In this document: positions 28,197-35,918 of the stretch, piece by piece
Numbering within the stretch: the first letter of the stretch is position 1
How the letters are laid out: each line of letters begins with the position of its first letter
NCBI RefSeq assembly: GCF_025215495.1
Contig: NZ_CP104302.1
Span: 3,038,001-3,102,000 of the forward strand
Direction of reading: 5' to 3'
From: Mycolicibacterium brumae
GTDB lineage: Bacteria; Actinomycetota; Actinomycetes; Mycobacteriales; Mycobacteriaceae
DNA length: 64,000 bases
Made by a program: the position numbers and the translations under genes
The notes under the pieces: generated by a model
Database searches by the model: none
What the model was told of the DNA's origin: nothing
What the model saw: only the letters and a program-made list of their open reading frames with translations

Positions 28197-28337
28197 GCCG
28201 ATTCGACGAGCGGGCGAGGAAGAGATCGGCTGCGTCAACACACGCCGATTCGACGAGCGGGCGAGGAAGAGATCGGCTGCGTCAACACACGCCGATTCGA
28301 CGAGCGGGCGAGGAAGAGGTCGGCTGCGTCAACACAC
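28197..28337. repeat. Three tandem copies of a 47-bp unit upstream of pdtaS
   Basis: Units at 28197-28243, 28244-28290 and 28291-28337 are identical except for one base in the third (AGAGGT for AGAGAT). The core GACGAGCGGGCGAGGAAG resembles a sequence inside the SRAP gene at 35630-35660. The array lies 5 bp from the pdtaS start, so it falls in the pdtaS 5' region. Confidence 0.95.
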
Positions 28338-28343
28338 GCCGTC

Positions 28344-28559
28344 TCAGTCGATGTGCGCGATGAGGTGCCCGGCCTGGATCTGGTCTCCGGGGGCGACGTG
28401 CACGGCGGTGACGGTGCCGGAAACCTCGGCCAGCACCGGGATTTCCATCTTCATCGACTCCAGCAGCACCAGGCTGTCGCCGGCGTCGACCTGGTCGCCT
28501 TCACTCACCTGAACTTCCAGCACGGTCGCCACGATCTCGGCAAGAACGTCCTCGGCCAT
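28344..28559 (-). CDS. Biotinyl/lipoyl carrier protein (TB7.3-like)
   Basis: Protein of 71 aa. A free-standing biotinyl domain: VLAEIVATVLEVQVSEGDQV, the biotin-accepting Lys in LLESMKMEIPV, and APGDQIQAGHLIAHID. Such small carriers serve acyl-CoA carboxylases. The ATG at 28559 gives the conserved MAEDV start; a GTG 6 nt upstream is possible. It is oriented with pdtaS and divergent from the bL37 gene (178-bp gap). Orthologue of Rv3221c. Confidence 0.93.
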   Translation of the reverse strand: MAEDVLAEIVATVLEVQVSEGDQVDAGDSLVLLESMKMEIPVLAEVSGTVTAVHVAPGDQIQAGHLIAHID

Positions 28560-28737
28560 CGTCACCTCACTCGATCTGTGCAGCGCACCTGATTATCCCC
28601 TCATATGGAACCACAGGCCCGGGATTACCGGGTCATGGTGGGCGCGTGAGACAATGATGAACGACGCCCCGCGACCGTGGTTCCGCACCGCCGGCCCGGG
28701 CCGAACGGAAACACCCACCGACTGTTGGAGGAACACC

Positions 28738-28833
28738 ATGGCCAAGCGTGGCCGTAAGAAGCGCGATCGCAAGCACAAGGCCGCCAACCACGGCAAGCGT
28801 CCCAACGCCGGCTCGAAGTCCGTCGGGCGCTAG
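28738..28833 (+). CDS. bL37: Mycobacterial ribosomal protein bL37 (31 aa)
   Basis: A 31-residue, very basic peptide beginning MAKRGRKKRDRKHKAANHGK. It closely resembles the 24-residue bL37 seen in M. smegmatis 50S structures; here it extends by seven residues (GSKSVGR). A strong ribosome binding site GGAGGA lies at 28727-28732 and an intrinsic terminator starts 37 bp after the stop, so it is an autonomous unit. It is short enough to be missed by standard gene callers. Confidence 0.85.
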   Translation: MAKRGRKKRDRKHKAANHGKRPNAGSKSVGR

Positions 28834-28869
28834 GGCCGCGCGCGTCAGACGACGCTGGATTCATCGAAA

Positions 28870-28899
28870 AACCGCCCGGGTCGCCCCGGGCGGTTCTTT
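28870..28899. terminator. Bidirectional intrinsic terminator between bL37 and rshA
   Basis: AACCGCCCGGG (28870-28880) pairs with CCCGGGCGGTT (28885-28895). A CTTTC tail follows on the plus strand and a T-run (from GAAAAA at 28866) on the minus strand. It serves both convergent genes. Confidence 0.85.
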
Positions 28900-28909
28900 C
28901 GTGCGCCGG

Positions 28910-29218
28910 TCAGTTGTGCCGGATGATGGTGGTGCGGCTGATCTCCAGCCGCAGTCGCGCGCGCAATGTGTCGGGCGCCTTCTCCCCCGAGCACTTGGTC
29001 GCGATGAGCCGCTTGACCCGCTCCTCCACGCCGTACTGGCGCAGGCAGGCCGGGCACTCTTCCAGGTGCTGCTGCAGCCGGGCCCGGGTGTCGTCGTTGC
29101 ACTCGCCGTCGAGCAGAGTCCACACCTCGGCCATCACCGAGGTGCAGTCCTGATGGTCATGGGCCACCGGGCCGGTGGGCATGCTGCAGGAGCCGCCCTC
29201 GCACATGTCTTCGCTCAC
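28910..29218 (-). CDS. rshA: RshA, zinc-binding anti-sigma factor of SigH
   Basis: Protein of 102 aa starting at a GTG within a GTGA overlap with the sigH stop. The ZAS signature HLEECPACL (HxxxCxxC) sits at about residues 51-58, with further cysteines at the N-terminus (MCEGGSC) and at KCSGEK. In this family the zinc site is a thiol switch: oxidation releases the sigma factor. Translational coupling to sigH keeps the two proteins balanced. Confidence 0.95.
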   Translation of the reverse strand: MSEDMCEGGSCSMPTGPVAHDHQDCTSVMAEVWTLLDGECNDDTRARLQQHLEECPACLRQYGVEERVKRLIATKCSGEKAPDTLRARLRLEISRTTIIRHN

Positions 29219-29877
29219 GACGACACCTCCTCGCTCACTTCGTCGCGCTGTCCGCGCAGGTATCCGCGGTCCTTGGCGACACCGGCCAGCAGCTCACGCA
29301 GCTGTCGGCGTCCACGATGCAGCCGGGACATCACCGTCCCGATCGGGGTGTCCATGATCTCGGCGATCTCCTTGTACGGGAATCCTTCGACGTCGGCGTA
29401 ATACACCGCCATCCGGAAGTCTTCGGGCAGCTGCTGCAGCGCCTCTTTGATCTCACTGTCGGGCATCGACTCCAGCGCCTCCACCTCGGCGGACTTCAGC
29501 CCGGTCGACGCGTGGTCGGCGGTGGCGGCCAACTGCCAGTCGGTGATCTCCTCGGTGGGGTACTCCGCCGGCTGCCGCTGCTTCTTGCGATAGCTGTTGA
29601 TGTAGGAGTTCGTCAGGATGCGGTACAGCCAGGCCTTCAGGTTGGTGCCGGCCCGGAACGACCGGAACGCGGCGTAGGCCTTCACCATGGTCTCCTGCAC
29701 CAGGTCCTCGGCGTCGGCGGGGTTGCGGGTCATCCGCAGCGCCGCGCCGTAGAGCTGGTCCAGCAGCGGGATCGCGTCGCGCTCGAAGCGCGCGGTCAAT
29801 TCGGCGTCGGTCTCTTCGGCCGGCGCCGGTTCGGCAGTCGGGGGTTGCGTGATCGCCTCGTCGTCGGTTTCGCTCAT
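29215..29877 (-). CDS. sigH: ECF sigma factor SigH (heat/oxidative stress)
   Basis: Protein of 220 aa. Region 2 ([34 protein letters not shown]) and region 4 ([42 protein letters not shown]) are complete and near-identical to mycobacterial SigH. It directs transcription of thioredoxin, heat-shock and other stress genes when released from RshA. The ATG at 29877 is chosen because a TAGGGT box lies 8 nt upstream; a longer frame reaching 29943 lacks homology. First gene of the sigH-rshA operon. Confidence 0.95.
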   Translation of the reverse strand: MSETDDEAITQPPTAEPAPAEETDAELTARFERDAIPLLDQLYGAALRMTRNPADAEDLVQETMVKAYAAFRSFRAGTNLKAWLYRILTNSYINSYRKKQRQPAEYPTEEITDWQLAATADHASTGLKSAEVEALESMPDSEIKEALQQLPEDFRMAVYYADVEGFPYKEIAEIMDTPIGTVMSRLHRGRRQLRELLAGVAKDRGYLRGQRDEVSEEVSS

Positions 29878-29885
29878 CGCCTCCG

Positions 29886-29891
29886 ACCCTA
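29886..29891 (-). promoter_or_regulatory. Candidate -10 box (TAGGGT) of sigH
   Basis: TAGGGT on the minus strand, 8 nt before the ATG at 29877. I found no convincing GGAAC...GTT SigH autoregulatory promoter close by. Confidence 0.45.
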
Positions 29892-30025
29892 GCCCGTCCG
29901 GGCGCGGCGGGCTCGGAGCGCGTTCCAGGCAGGCAGCCGCCACAGTCCGGTCCCTTCGTCTCAGCTGCGCCCGCTGTCGGGCGTGGTGTCCGGATCAACG
30001 CCGGTGACACCAATTCTCATTCCCC

Positions 30026-30031
30026 TACCCT
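30026..30031 (+). promoter_or_regulatory. Candidate -10 box (TACCCT) of ybaK
   Basis: TACCCT, 6 nt before the ATG at 30038; leaderless geometry. Confidence 0.5.
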
Positions 30032-30037
30032 GATGCG

Positions 30038-30529
30038 ATGGGGAAACCGGGCAGGGCGGCGACACCGGCGGTGGCTGCGGCGGTGGCGGCCGGCATCGAC
30101 CACGAGGTGCTCGAGTATCCGCACGACCCGCGCAACCATGACTTCGGCGCGGAGGCGGTTGCGGCGATGGGCGGGCGGGCCGCGCCCGAGCAGGTCTTCA
30201 AGACCCTGGTGCTGGCGCTGCCACGCGGGCTGGCGGTCGCGGTGTTGCCGGTTCCGTCGAAACTCTCGCTCAAGGCGGCCGCGGCCGCGCTCGGGGCGCC
30301 GAAAGCCACAATGGCCGACCCGGCGGCCGCGCAGCGTTCCAGCGGTTACGTGCTCGGCGGCATCTCGCCGCTGGGCCAGCGCCGACCGCTGCCGACCGTG
30401 CTCGACGCCTCCGCGCTCGAATTCGACCGGATGCTGTGCAGCGCGGGACGCCGCGGACTGGAGATCGCGCTGGCCCCGGCCGACCTGATTTCGCTGACCG
30501 GCGCCGTCGTCGCCTCGATCACCGCCTGA
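30038..30529 (+). CDS. ybaK: YbaK/EbsC-type Cys-tRNA(Pro) deacylase
   Basis: Protein of 163 aa. The fold and motifs (EVLEYPHDPRNHDFG, VFKTLVLALPRG with the invariant FKTL lysine, SSGYVLGGISPLGQRRPLPTVLD) are those of YbaK editing enzymes, which hydrolyse mischarged Cys-tRNA(Pro). In M. tuberculosis the matching locus is annotated as two pieces (Rv3224A/B); here one intact frame is present. Confidence 0.92.
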   Translation: MGKPGRAATPAVAAAVAAGIDHEVLEYPHDPRNHDFGAEAVAAMGGRAAPEQVFKTLVLALPRGLAVAVLPVPSKLSLKAAAAALGAPKATMADPAAAQRSSGYVLGGISPLGQRRPLPTVLDASALEFDRMLCSAGRRGLEIALAPADLISLTGAVVASITA

Positions 30530-30709
30530 ACCTGTCGCGACCACCGTGGCCGCGCCTTCGGCCGCCCGGTTCCGCGGCGTGTGGAACGCCTGGGCGGAAA
30601 CGCCGCCGGCTGTCGCCCTCAGGATCCGTGTGGACCGCCATGGCGGCTCCGTCGTCGTCCCTGCGTCACTGGGTGCCTCCGTGGGTGCGGTGGCTCTAGA
30701 CACGGCGGC

Positions 30710-30715
30710 TACAGT
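30710..30715 (+). promoter_or_regulatory. Candidate -10 box (TACAGT) of the SDR gene
   Basis: TACAGT, 6 nt before the ATG at 30722. Confidence 0.5.
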
Positions 30716-30721
30716 CAGCCC

Positions 30722-31567
30722 ATGTCCCTCTCCGGAAAGACCATGTTCATCTCGGGCGGCAGCCGCGGCATCGGCCTGGCCATCGCCAAGAAGGTCGCCG
30801 CCGACGGCGCCAATATCGCGCTGCTGGCCAAGACCGCCGACCCGCACCCGAAGCTCCCGGGCACCATCTACACCGCGGCCAAGGAGATCGAGGAGGTCGG
30901 TGGCCAGGCGCTGCCGATCGTCGGCGATGTGCGCGACGGCGACTCGGTGGCCGCCGCGGTCGCCGCGGCCGTCGCGCAATTCGGCGGCATCGACATCTGC
31001 GTGAACAACGCCTCGGCGATCAACCTTGGCTCGGTCGAGGAGGTGCCGCTGAAGCGCTTCGACCTGATGAACGGCATCCAGGTGCGCGGCACCTACACGG
31101 TGACCCAGGCCTGTCTGCCGCACATGAAGGGCCGGGAGAACCCGCACGTGCTGACGCTGTCCCCGCCGATCCTGCTGGAGCCCAAGTGGCTGCGGCCCAC
31201 GCCGTACATGATGGCGAAGTACGGAATGACGCTGTGCGCCTTGGGTATTGCCGAGGAGATGAAGGAGTACGGGATCGCGTCGAACACGCTGTGGCCGCGC
31301 ACCATGGTCGCCACCGCGGCGGTGCAGAACCTGCTCGGCGGCGACGAGTCGATGGCGCGCTCCCGCAAGCCGGAGGTGTATTCCGACGCGGCGTACGTGG
31401 TGCTGAACAAGCCGTCGAGCTACACCGGGCACACCCTGCTCTGCGAGGACGTGCTGCTGGAGTCCGGCGTCACCGATCTGTCCGCGTACGACTGCATCCC
31501 GGGATCCGAACTGGGCGTTGACTTCTGGGTGGAATCGGCCAACCCGCCGGGTTACGCGGGCCCGTAA
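30722..31567 (+). CDS. Short-chain dehydrogenase/reductase (Rv3224-like)
   Basis: Protein of 281 aa. SDR signatures: TMFISGGSRGIGLAIAK (nucleotide-binding GxxxGxG), CVNNASAI (NNAS) and the catalytic YMMAKYG (YxxxK). It resembles the HSDL2-like group of SDRs with a long segment after the first strand (TADPHPKLPGTIYTAAKEI). Substrate unknown. The 192-bp gap after ybaK and the TACAGT box argue for separate transcription. It is convergent with the ALDH gene, with palindromic array B between them. Confidence 0.9.
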   Translation: MSLSGKTMFISGGSRGIGLAIAKKVAADGANIALLAKTADPHPKLPGTIYTAAKEIEEVGGQALPIVGDVRDGDSVAAAVAAAVAQFGGIDICVNNASAINLGSVEEVPLKRFDLMNGIQVRGTYTVTQACLPHMKGRENPHVLTLSPPILLEPKWLRPTPYMMAKYGMTLCALGIAEEMKEYGIASNTLWPRTMVATAAVQNLLGGDESMARSRKPEVYSDAAYVVLNKPSSYTGHTLLCEDVLLESGVTDLSAYDCIPGSELGVDFWVESANPPGYAGP

Positions 31568-31620
31568 GGATTTGTGAGCGGCCCGGGCTGTCCGGGCCGG
31601 ACTGGCGCACTTTGGAAGCG

Positions 31621-31951
31621 TTGGCGGACCGAGCCGTCCAGTGAGAGCTGACGCACGTTGGTGAGAAGCCTTGGCGGACCGGACCATCGACTGAGAACTA
31701 GCGCACGTTAGTGAGACGTGACGCAGGTCAGTGAGACGTGGTGGCGGCCATTCTCATCGAATGAGAACTGGCGTACACGTTGTGCGAGTAACCCCCGCCC
31801 GTACGTCTCACTCAATGAAGAACCCATCCCTCAGGTCTCACCGACGTACCTCAGTTCTCACTAGAGTGCCTGCGATCTCACTCGATGACGGTGTGCGCCA
31901 AGGATTCTCACTAACCGACCTGAGTTCTCACTCGATGGCGGCAACCCGAGC
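31621..31951. repeat. Palindromic array B: twelve phased NTGAGA boxes
   Basis: Left-arm boxes start at 31641, 31661, 31691, 31711, 31731 and 31761 (NTGAGA). Right-arm boxes start at 31806, 31836, 31856, 31876, 31906 and 31926 (TCTCAN). Spacings are 20, 30, 20, 20, 30, then 45 across the centre, then 30, 20, 20, 30, 20, an exact mirror around 31786. Boxes after a 30-bp gap are usually preceded by a CATCGA-like motif (TCGATG on the right arm). The array lies between the convergent SDR and ALDH genes; the rest of the 430-bp gap holds no gene. Confidence 0.92.
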
Positions 31952-31997
31952 AAGGAGGAGCTACTGCGCCGCGGCGGCTTTGCTTGCGACGCGGCGG

Positions 31998-33509
31998 TCA
32001 CCGGCCGAATTTGCGCTTCCAGCCCTGGGCGTTGACCAGCCGCATGGCCTTGAGCAGCATGCCGGTTTTGCGGTCGGTCGCGGGATACCAGAGCAGCTCG
32101 GACTTCATGGTCGGGGTGCGCGGGGCGGTGATCGCCTGCGGGCGACAGTATTTCAGCAGCCCCGCGTCGCCGCCGGCGCGGTGGCCGAGGCCGGATTCCT
32201 TCCAGCCGGCCATCGGGACGTTCGGGCAGAAGATGTTGGTCATCGCGTCGTTGACGTTCACCGCGCCGACCTCCAGCCGGGTGGCGATCCGCTCGCCGCG
32301 GGCCACATCGCCGGTCCACACCGAGGCGCTCAGGCCGTACTCGCTCTGGTTGGCCAGCCGGATGGCCTCATGCTCGTCGGCGACCTTGATCACCGGGATG
32401 GTCGGACCGAAGGTCTCCTCGGTCATGCAGGTCATGGTGGGGTCGACATCGGCGAGCACCGTCGGCGCGAAATAGGTGCCCACGCCGGTGGGCTCACCAC
32501 CGGTGAGCACCCGGGCGCCGGCCGCGGTCGCCTCACCGACGTGGCGGGCGACGATGTCGCGCTGGGTGTCGGTCGCCATCGCGCCGATGTCACCGGCCGC
32601 GCCCTGGCTGACCGACCGCGCCTTCTCGGTGAGCTTCGCGACGAACTCGTCGTACACCGGGGCCTCGACGAACACCCGTTCCACCGACACGCACACCTGG
32701 CCCGAGTTGAACAGCCCGCCCCAGAGCACCCCGTTGGCGGCGCGTTCCAGGTCGGCGTCGGCCAGCACGATCGCGGGGTCCTTGCCGCCGAGCTCCAGGC
32801 CGAACGGGATGAGCCGCTCGGCGCAGGCCACCGCAACCCGCCGGCCGGTTCCCGTCGACCCGGTGAACTGCAGGTAGTCGACGTTGTCGATGACCGCGGC
32901 GCCGGTGGCGCCGTAGCCGGTGACGACGTCGAGCACCGGAGGCGCGCCGATCTCGTTCCAGCCGCGGACGATCTCCAGCCCGGACAGCGGAGTGACCTCG
33001 GAGGGTTTGAGCAGCACCGCGGCGCCGGCGGCCAGCGCCGGGATGCCGTCCATGCACGGCAGCGCGAAGGGGAAGTTCCACGGTGAGATGACGCCGACCA
33101 GCTGGTGCGGGCGGTACCAGGTGGTGAATCGCTTGTTCTGGTACAGCGGGCTGTGAGCCTTGGGGTGGCTGGCTTTGAGGAACGTCGCGGCGTTGTCGGC
33201 CCAGTAGGTGGGCATGGTGGCGGTGGCGACGATCTCGACGCCCGCGTCGCGGCGGGACTTGCCGGCTTCGGAGATCAGCACGTCGGTGAGATGGTCGACG
33301 TTGTCGAACGCCCAGTCCTGCCACTGCCGCAGCCAGCGGCCGCGCTCGACGGGCCCGATGGCCTCCCACTCCTGCTGCGCGGTGCGCAGCCGCGCCGCTT
33401 TCTCTGCCACCACCGACGGTCCGTGCACCGGGATGGAGCCGACCTGCGTTCCGTTGGCCGGGTTGCGGATCGCGATGGTCTCGTCGACGGTCGGTTCAGT
33501 GGCGGTCAT
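31998..33509 (-). CDS. Aldehyde dehydrogenase family protein
   Basis: Protein of 503 aa. Complete ALDH core: ISPWNFPFALP, TGSTGTGRRV (cofactor), FGLELGGKDP (catalytic Glu), FNSGQVCVSVERVFVEAP (catalytic Cys) and EETFGPTIPV. It oxidises an aldehyde to the acid with NAD(P)+. The C-terminal tail (LLWYPATDRKTGMLLKAMRLV) is as in succinate-semialdehyde or long-chain ALDHs of actinobacteria; the substrate is not deducible. Start ATG at 33509. Probably monocistronic. Confidence 0.9.
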   Translation of the reverse strand: MTATEPTVDETIAIRNPANGTQVGSIPVHGPSVVAEKAARLRTAQQEWEAIGPVERGRWLRQWQDWAFDNVDHLTDVLISEAGKSRRDAGVEIVATATMPTYWADNAATFLKASHPKAHSPLYQNKRFTTWYRPHQLVGVISPWNFPFALPCMDGIPALAAGAAVLLKPSEVTPLSGLEIVRGWNEIGAPPVLDVVTGYGATGAAVIDNVDYLQFTGSTGTGRRVAVACAERLIPFGLELGGKDPAIVLADADLERAANGVLWGGLFNSGQVCVSVERVFVEAPVYDEFVAKLTEKARSVSQGAAGDIGAMATDTQRDIVARHVGEATAAGARVLTGGEPTGVGTYFAPTVLADVDPTMTCMTEETFGPTIPVIKVADEHEAIRLANQSEYGLSASVWTGDVARGERIATRLEVGAVNVNDAMTNIFCPNVPMAGWKESGLGHRAGGDAGLLKYCRPQAITAPRTPTMKSELLWYPATDRKTGMLLKAMRLVNAQGWKRKFGR

Positions 33510-33559
33510 GGGGTGAGTATTCCCGCCGCGGGACCGGTTTGGCCAGACCTCGACGACGA

Positions 33560-35053
33560 TTACTTGACAGGTGTCTGGTGCAGGATCCCGCGGGCGACGG
33601 CCTCCCGCACCACCGGCAGCGCGGCCTCGGCGAGCGCGTCGGCGTCCACACCGTGGTGGGCCGCGAGCAGTTCGATGAGCGTGCCGAGCGGCACCTCGCC
33701 GCGGCAGCCGGCCAGCAGCGCGGTGAAGACCTCGTCGACGCCGAGTTCGGCGCCCGGGCCGCCGGGCCGGCGCACCACCGCGGAGATCTGCTGCCACCCG
33801 GCCGGGCCGGGCAGGCTGTGTTGTTCCAGCAGCACCGGCGGGGTGGACAGCCGGGCGGCCAGCAGCGCGTCGTCGCCAGTTGCGTCCAGGTAGTCCATCC
33901 GGCCGAAGAACGCCGCCACCTCTCCTCCGGTGAGGGCGTCGTCGGGGCCGGTCAGCTCCTCGCAGACGCGCAGCGGCTCGGCGCGGCCACCGGCGCGCAG
34001 GGTGATCATCCCCATTCCGACGCCGGCGATGTTCTCCGCCGCGAACCAGTCCAGCCAGGCGCCGCCGCGGCGGGCCCGCTGCGCCGCGGTCTCCCCCGCG
34101 TCGGCGGTCCACAGCGCGACGTAGCTGACCGGGTCGGCGAACTCACGCTGCACCACCCATGCGTCCAGGCCGGTGTCGGCCAGCCAGCCGCCGATCCGGT
34201 CACGCCAATCGTCGCCGTCGCGGACCACCCAGTTCGCCATGATCTGCGCGACGCCGCCGGGTTCGAGGTGGTCGCCGACCTGCGCGATCAACTGTCGGCA
34301 CAGCCCGTCGCCGGCGACCCCGGAATCGCGGTACTCGTAGTCGCGCTCCCCGGCGCCGACGACGAACGGCGGATTGGACACGATCAGGTCGAAGCGTTCC
34401 CCGGCGACCGGTTCGAACAGGCTCCCGGCCCGCAGGTCCCAGCTCATCCGATTGATTCCGGCGGTCGCGGCGGCCAGCGCCAACGCGCGCGGGTTGGTGT
34501 CGGTGGCCACGATCTGCTCGCAGTGCGCGTCCAGGTGCAGCGCCTGCACGCCGCAGCCGGTCCCCAGATCCAGCGCGCGGCGCACCGGTTGCCGGATCAC
34601 CGCCCGCGCCAGGGACATCGACGCGCCGCCGACGCCCAGCACGTGGTCGTGGCCGACGGGCCCGCCGCGCAGCGCGGCGTCCTGGTCGGCGATCACCAGC
34701 AGGTCACCGAGCGGTCCGCGGTGTGGCCGGATATCGAGCGCGGCGGCCGCCCCGGCGGGACCGGCCCGCAACACCGAATTGTCGATCAGCGCGTCGAATC
34801 CGGTTGCCGGGAAAGCGTTTTCGATGTCTGACCGGGCCGCCTCGGCGCCCAGTTGGAACAGCCGGAGCACGGTGCCCAACGGCGACGGCGTTTCGGTGGC
34901 GCGCAGCGCCGGCCACAGCAGTCCGCGGCGCAGCGCGGCGTGCACATCGGGCCCGAGCAGCTCGGCGACGCCGTCGTCGGTGTAGCCGGCGGCGCGCAGA
35001 TCGGCGCCGAGGGTGTCGACGACGGCCGGGTCGGCCAACGGGTAGGCGCTCAA
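33560..35053 (-). CDS. Class I SAM-dependent methyltransferase (N5-glutamine/RlmG-like)
   Basis: Protein of 497 aa. A middle Rossmann domain has the SAM motif RALDLGTGCGVQAL, the acidic strand IVATDTNPRALALA and the catalytic SNPPFVVG, the NPPF motif of enzymes that methylate amide or exocyclic nitrogens (HemK, RlmG, RsmC). Long N- and C-terminal helical domains flank it. The target may be rRNA or a protein. The start is a TTG whose TTGA overlaps the SRAP stop, so the two genes are coupled. Confidence 0.85.
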   Translation of the reverse strand: MSAYPLADPAVVDTLGADLRAAGYTDDGVAELLGPDVHAALRRGLLWPALRATETPSPLGTVLRLFQLGAEAARSDIENAFPATGFDALIDNSVLRAGPAGAAAALDIRPHRGPLGDLLVIADQDAALRGGPVGHDHVLGVGGASMSLARAVIRQPVRRALDLGTGCGVQALHLDAHCEQIVATDTNPRALALAAATAGINRMSWDLRAGSLFEPVAGERFDLIVSNPPFVVGAGERDYEYRDSGVAGDGLCRQLIAQVGDHLEPGGVAQIMANWVVRDGDDWRDRIGGWLADTGLDAWVVQREFADPVSYVALWTADAGETAAQRARRGGAWLDWFAAENIAGVGMGMITLRAGGRAEPLRVCEELTGPDDALTGGEVAAFFGRMDYLDATGDDALLAARLSTPPVLLEQHSLPGPAGWQQISAVVRRPGGPGAELGVDEVFTALLAGCRGEVPLGTLIELLAAHHGVDADALAEAALPVVREAVARGILHQTPVK

Positions 35054-35877
35054 AACAGCTCCGTCTGTTCGGATTTGGGCTCAGCCGGCGCGATCAGCTC
35101 CGGACCGTTGTTGGTCGCGCTGTTGACCAGCGTGGAGACCTCGCGGATGGCGATCCGGTCCAGGTCGCCGTGGCCGCGCAGCAGTCCCTCGTCGATGCCG
35201 CTGTCGGGGTCCAGCCAGCGGTCCCAGTCCGGCGCGCTGATCGACAGCGGCATCCGGTCGTGGATGTCGGCCAGCGGACCGACCGCCTCGGTGGTGATGA
35301 TGGTGGCGCTGAGCAGCGCGGGCGCGTTCTCCCCCGGTGGATGCCACACCGACCACACGCCGGCCATCAGCAGGGGCTTGCCGTCGGTGGCGTAGAGGTA
35401 GAACGGCGTCTTGTCGCCCTTGGGGCCGCGCCACTCGTACCAGCCGTCCATCGGGATCAAGCAGCGTTTGCGCTGCGCGGCGGCGCTGAACGCGCGCGAG
35501 GTGGTCAGCGTTTCGGCGCGGGCGTTGATCAGCAGCGGACCGCCGGGCGCGGGTTTTCCGTCGGCGGTGGCCTTGGTCCACGGCGGGACCAGACCCCAGC
35601 GCATCAGCCGGAGCCGACGAACGGCGGGTCCGACGAGCGAGGAACGAGCGAGGAAGGGGCCCGACGCATCAGCACCAGCGGCGGTGGCCTCAGTGTTCTG
35701 CCGGTCGTGCCGGCGGACCAGGCCGGCGATGCCGGTGGTGGGCGCGACGTTGTAGTTCGGGCCGGGGCCGTCGGCGGGGGTCGCGCTGTCGCCGGGCTGC
35801 TCCGGGATCTCGTTGACCGCGTCGAGCTCCCCGGCCAGCAGCGCCGGGTCGACCGTCACCGCGAACCGCCCGCACAT
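35050..35877 (-). CDS. SRAP/HMCES-type abasic-site processing protein (Rv3226c-like)
   Basis: Protein of 275 aa. The catalytic Cys2 follows the initiator Met (MCGRFAV), which must be exposed for thiazolidine crosslinking to abasic DNA; this fixes the start at 35877. [36 protein letters not shown] and IHDRMP are SRAP signatures, with the conserved Asn, Glu and His. Between LVRRHD and RRLRLMRWG there are about 20 extra residues ([15 protein letters not shown]) encoded by a repeat-containing segment. Followed by the overlapping methyltransferase gene. Confidence 0.92.
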   Translation of the reverse strand: MCGRFAVTVDPALLAGELDAVNEIPEQPGDSATPADGPGPNYNVAPTTGIAGLVRRHDRQNTEATAAGADASGPFLARSSLVGPAVRRLRLMRWGLVPPWTKATADGKPAPGGPLLINARAETLTTSRAFSAAAQRKRCLIPMDGWYEWRGPKGDKTPFYLYATDGKPLLMAGVWSVWHPPGENAPALLSATIITTEAVGPLADIHDRMPLSISAPDWDRWLDPDSGIDEGLLRGHGDLDRIAIREVSTLVNSATNNGPELIAPAEPKSEQTELF

Positions 35878-35918
35878 GGCTCCCCTTCCGCCTGAACCCA
35901 CCTGGCAGGATAAGCGCC

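Noticed and set aside
28197..28337. CRISPR array
   Set aside because: The 47-bp units are directly adjacent with no spacers, and no cas genes are present.
31621..31951. CRISPR array or MITE as explanation of the NTGAGA boxes
   Set aside because: Boxes are 6-8 bp, reverse orientation at the centre, and have two spacing classes; copies share geometry but not overall sequence, unlike a recent MITE.
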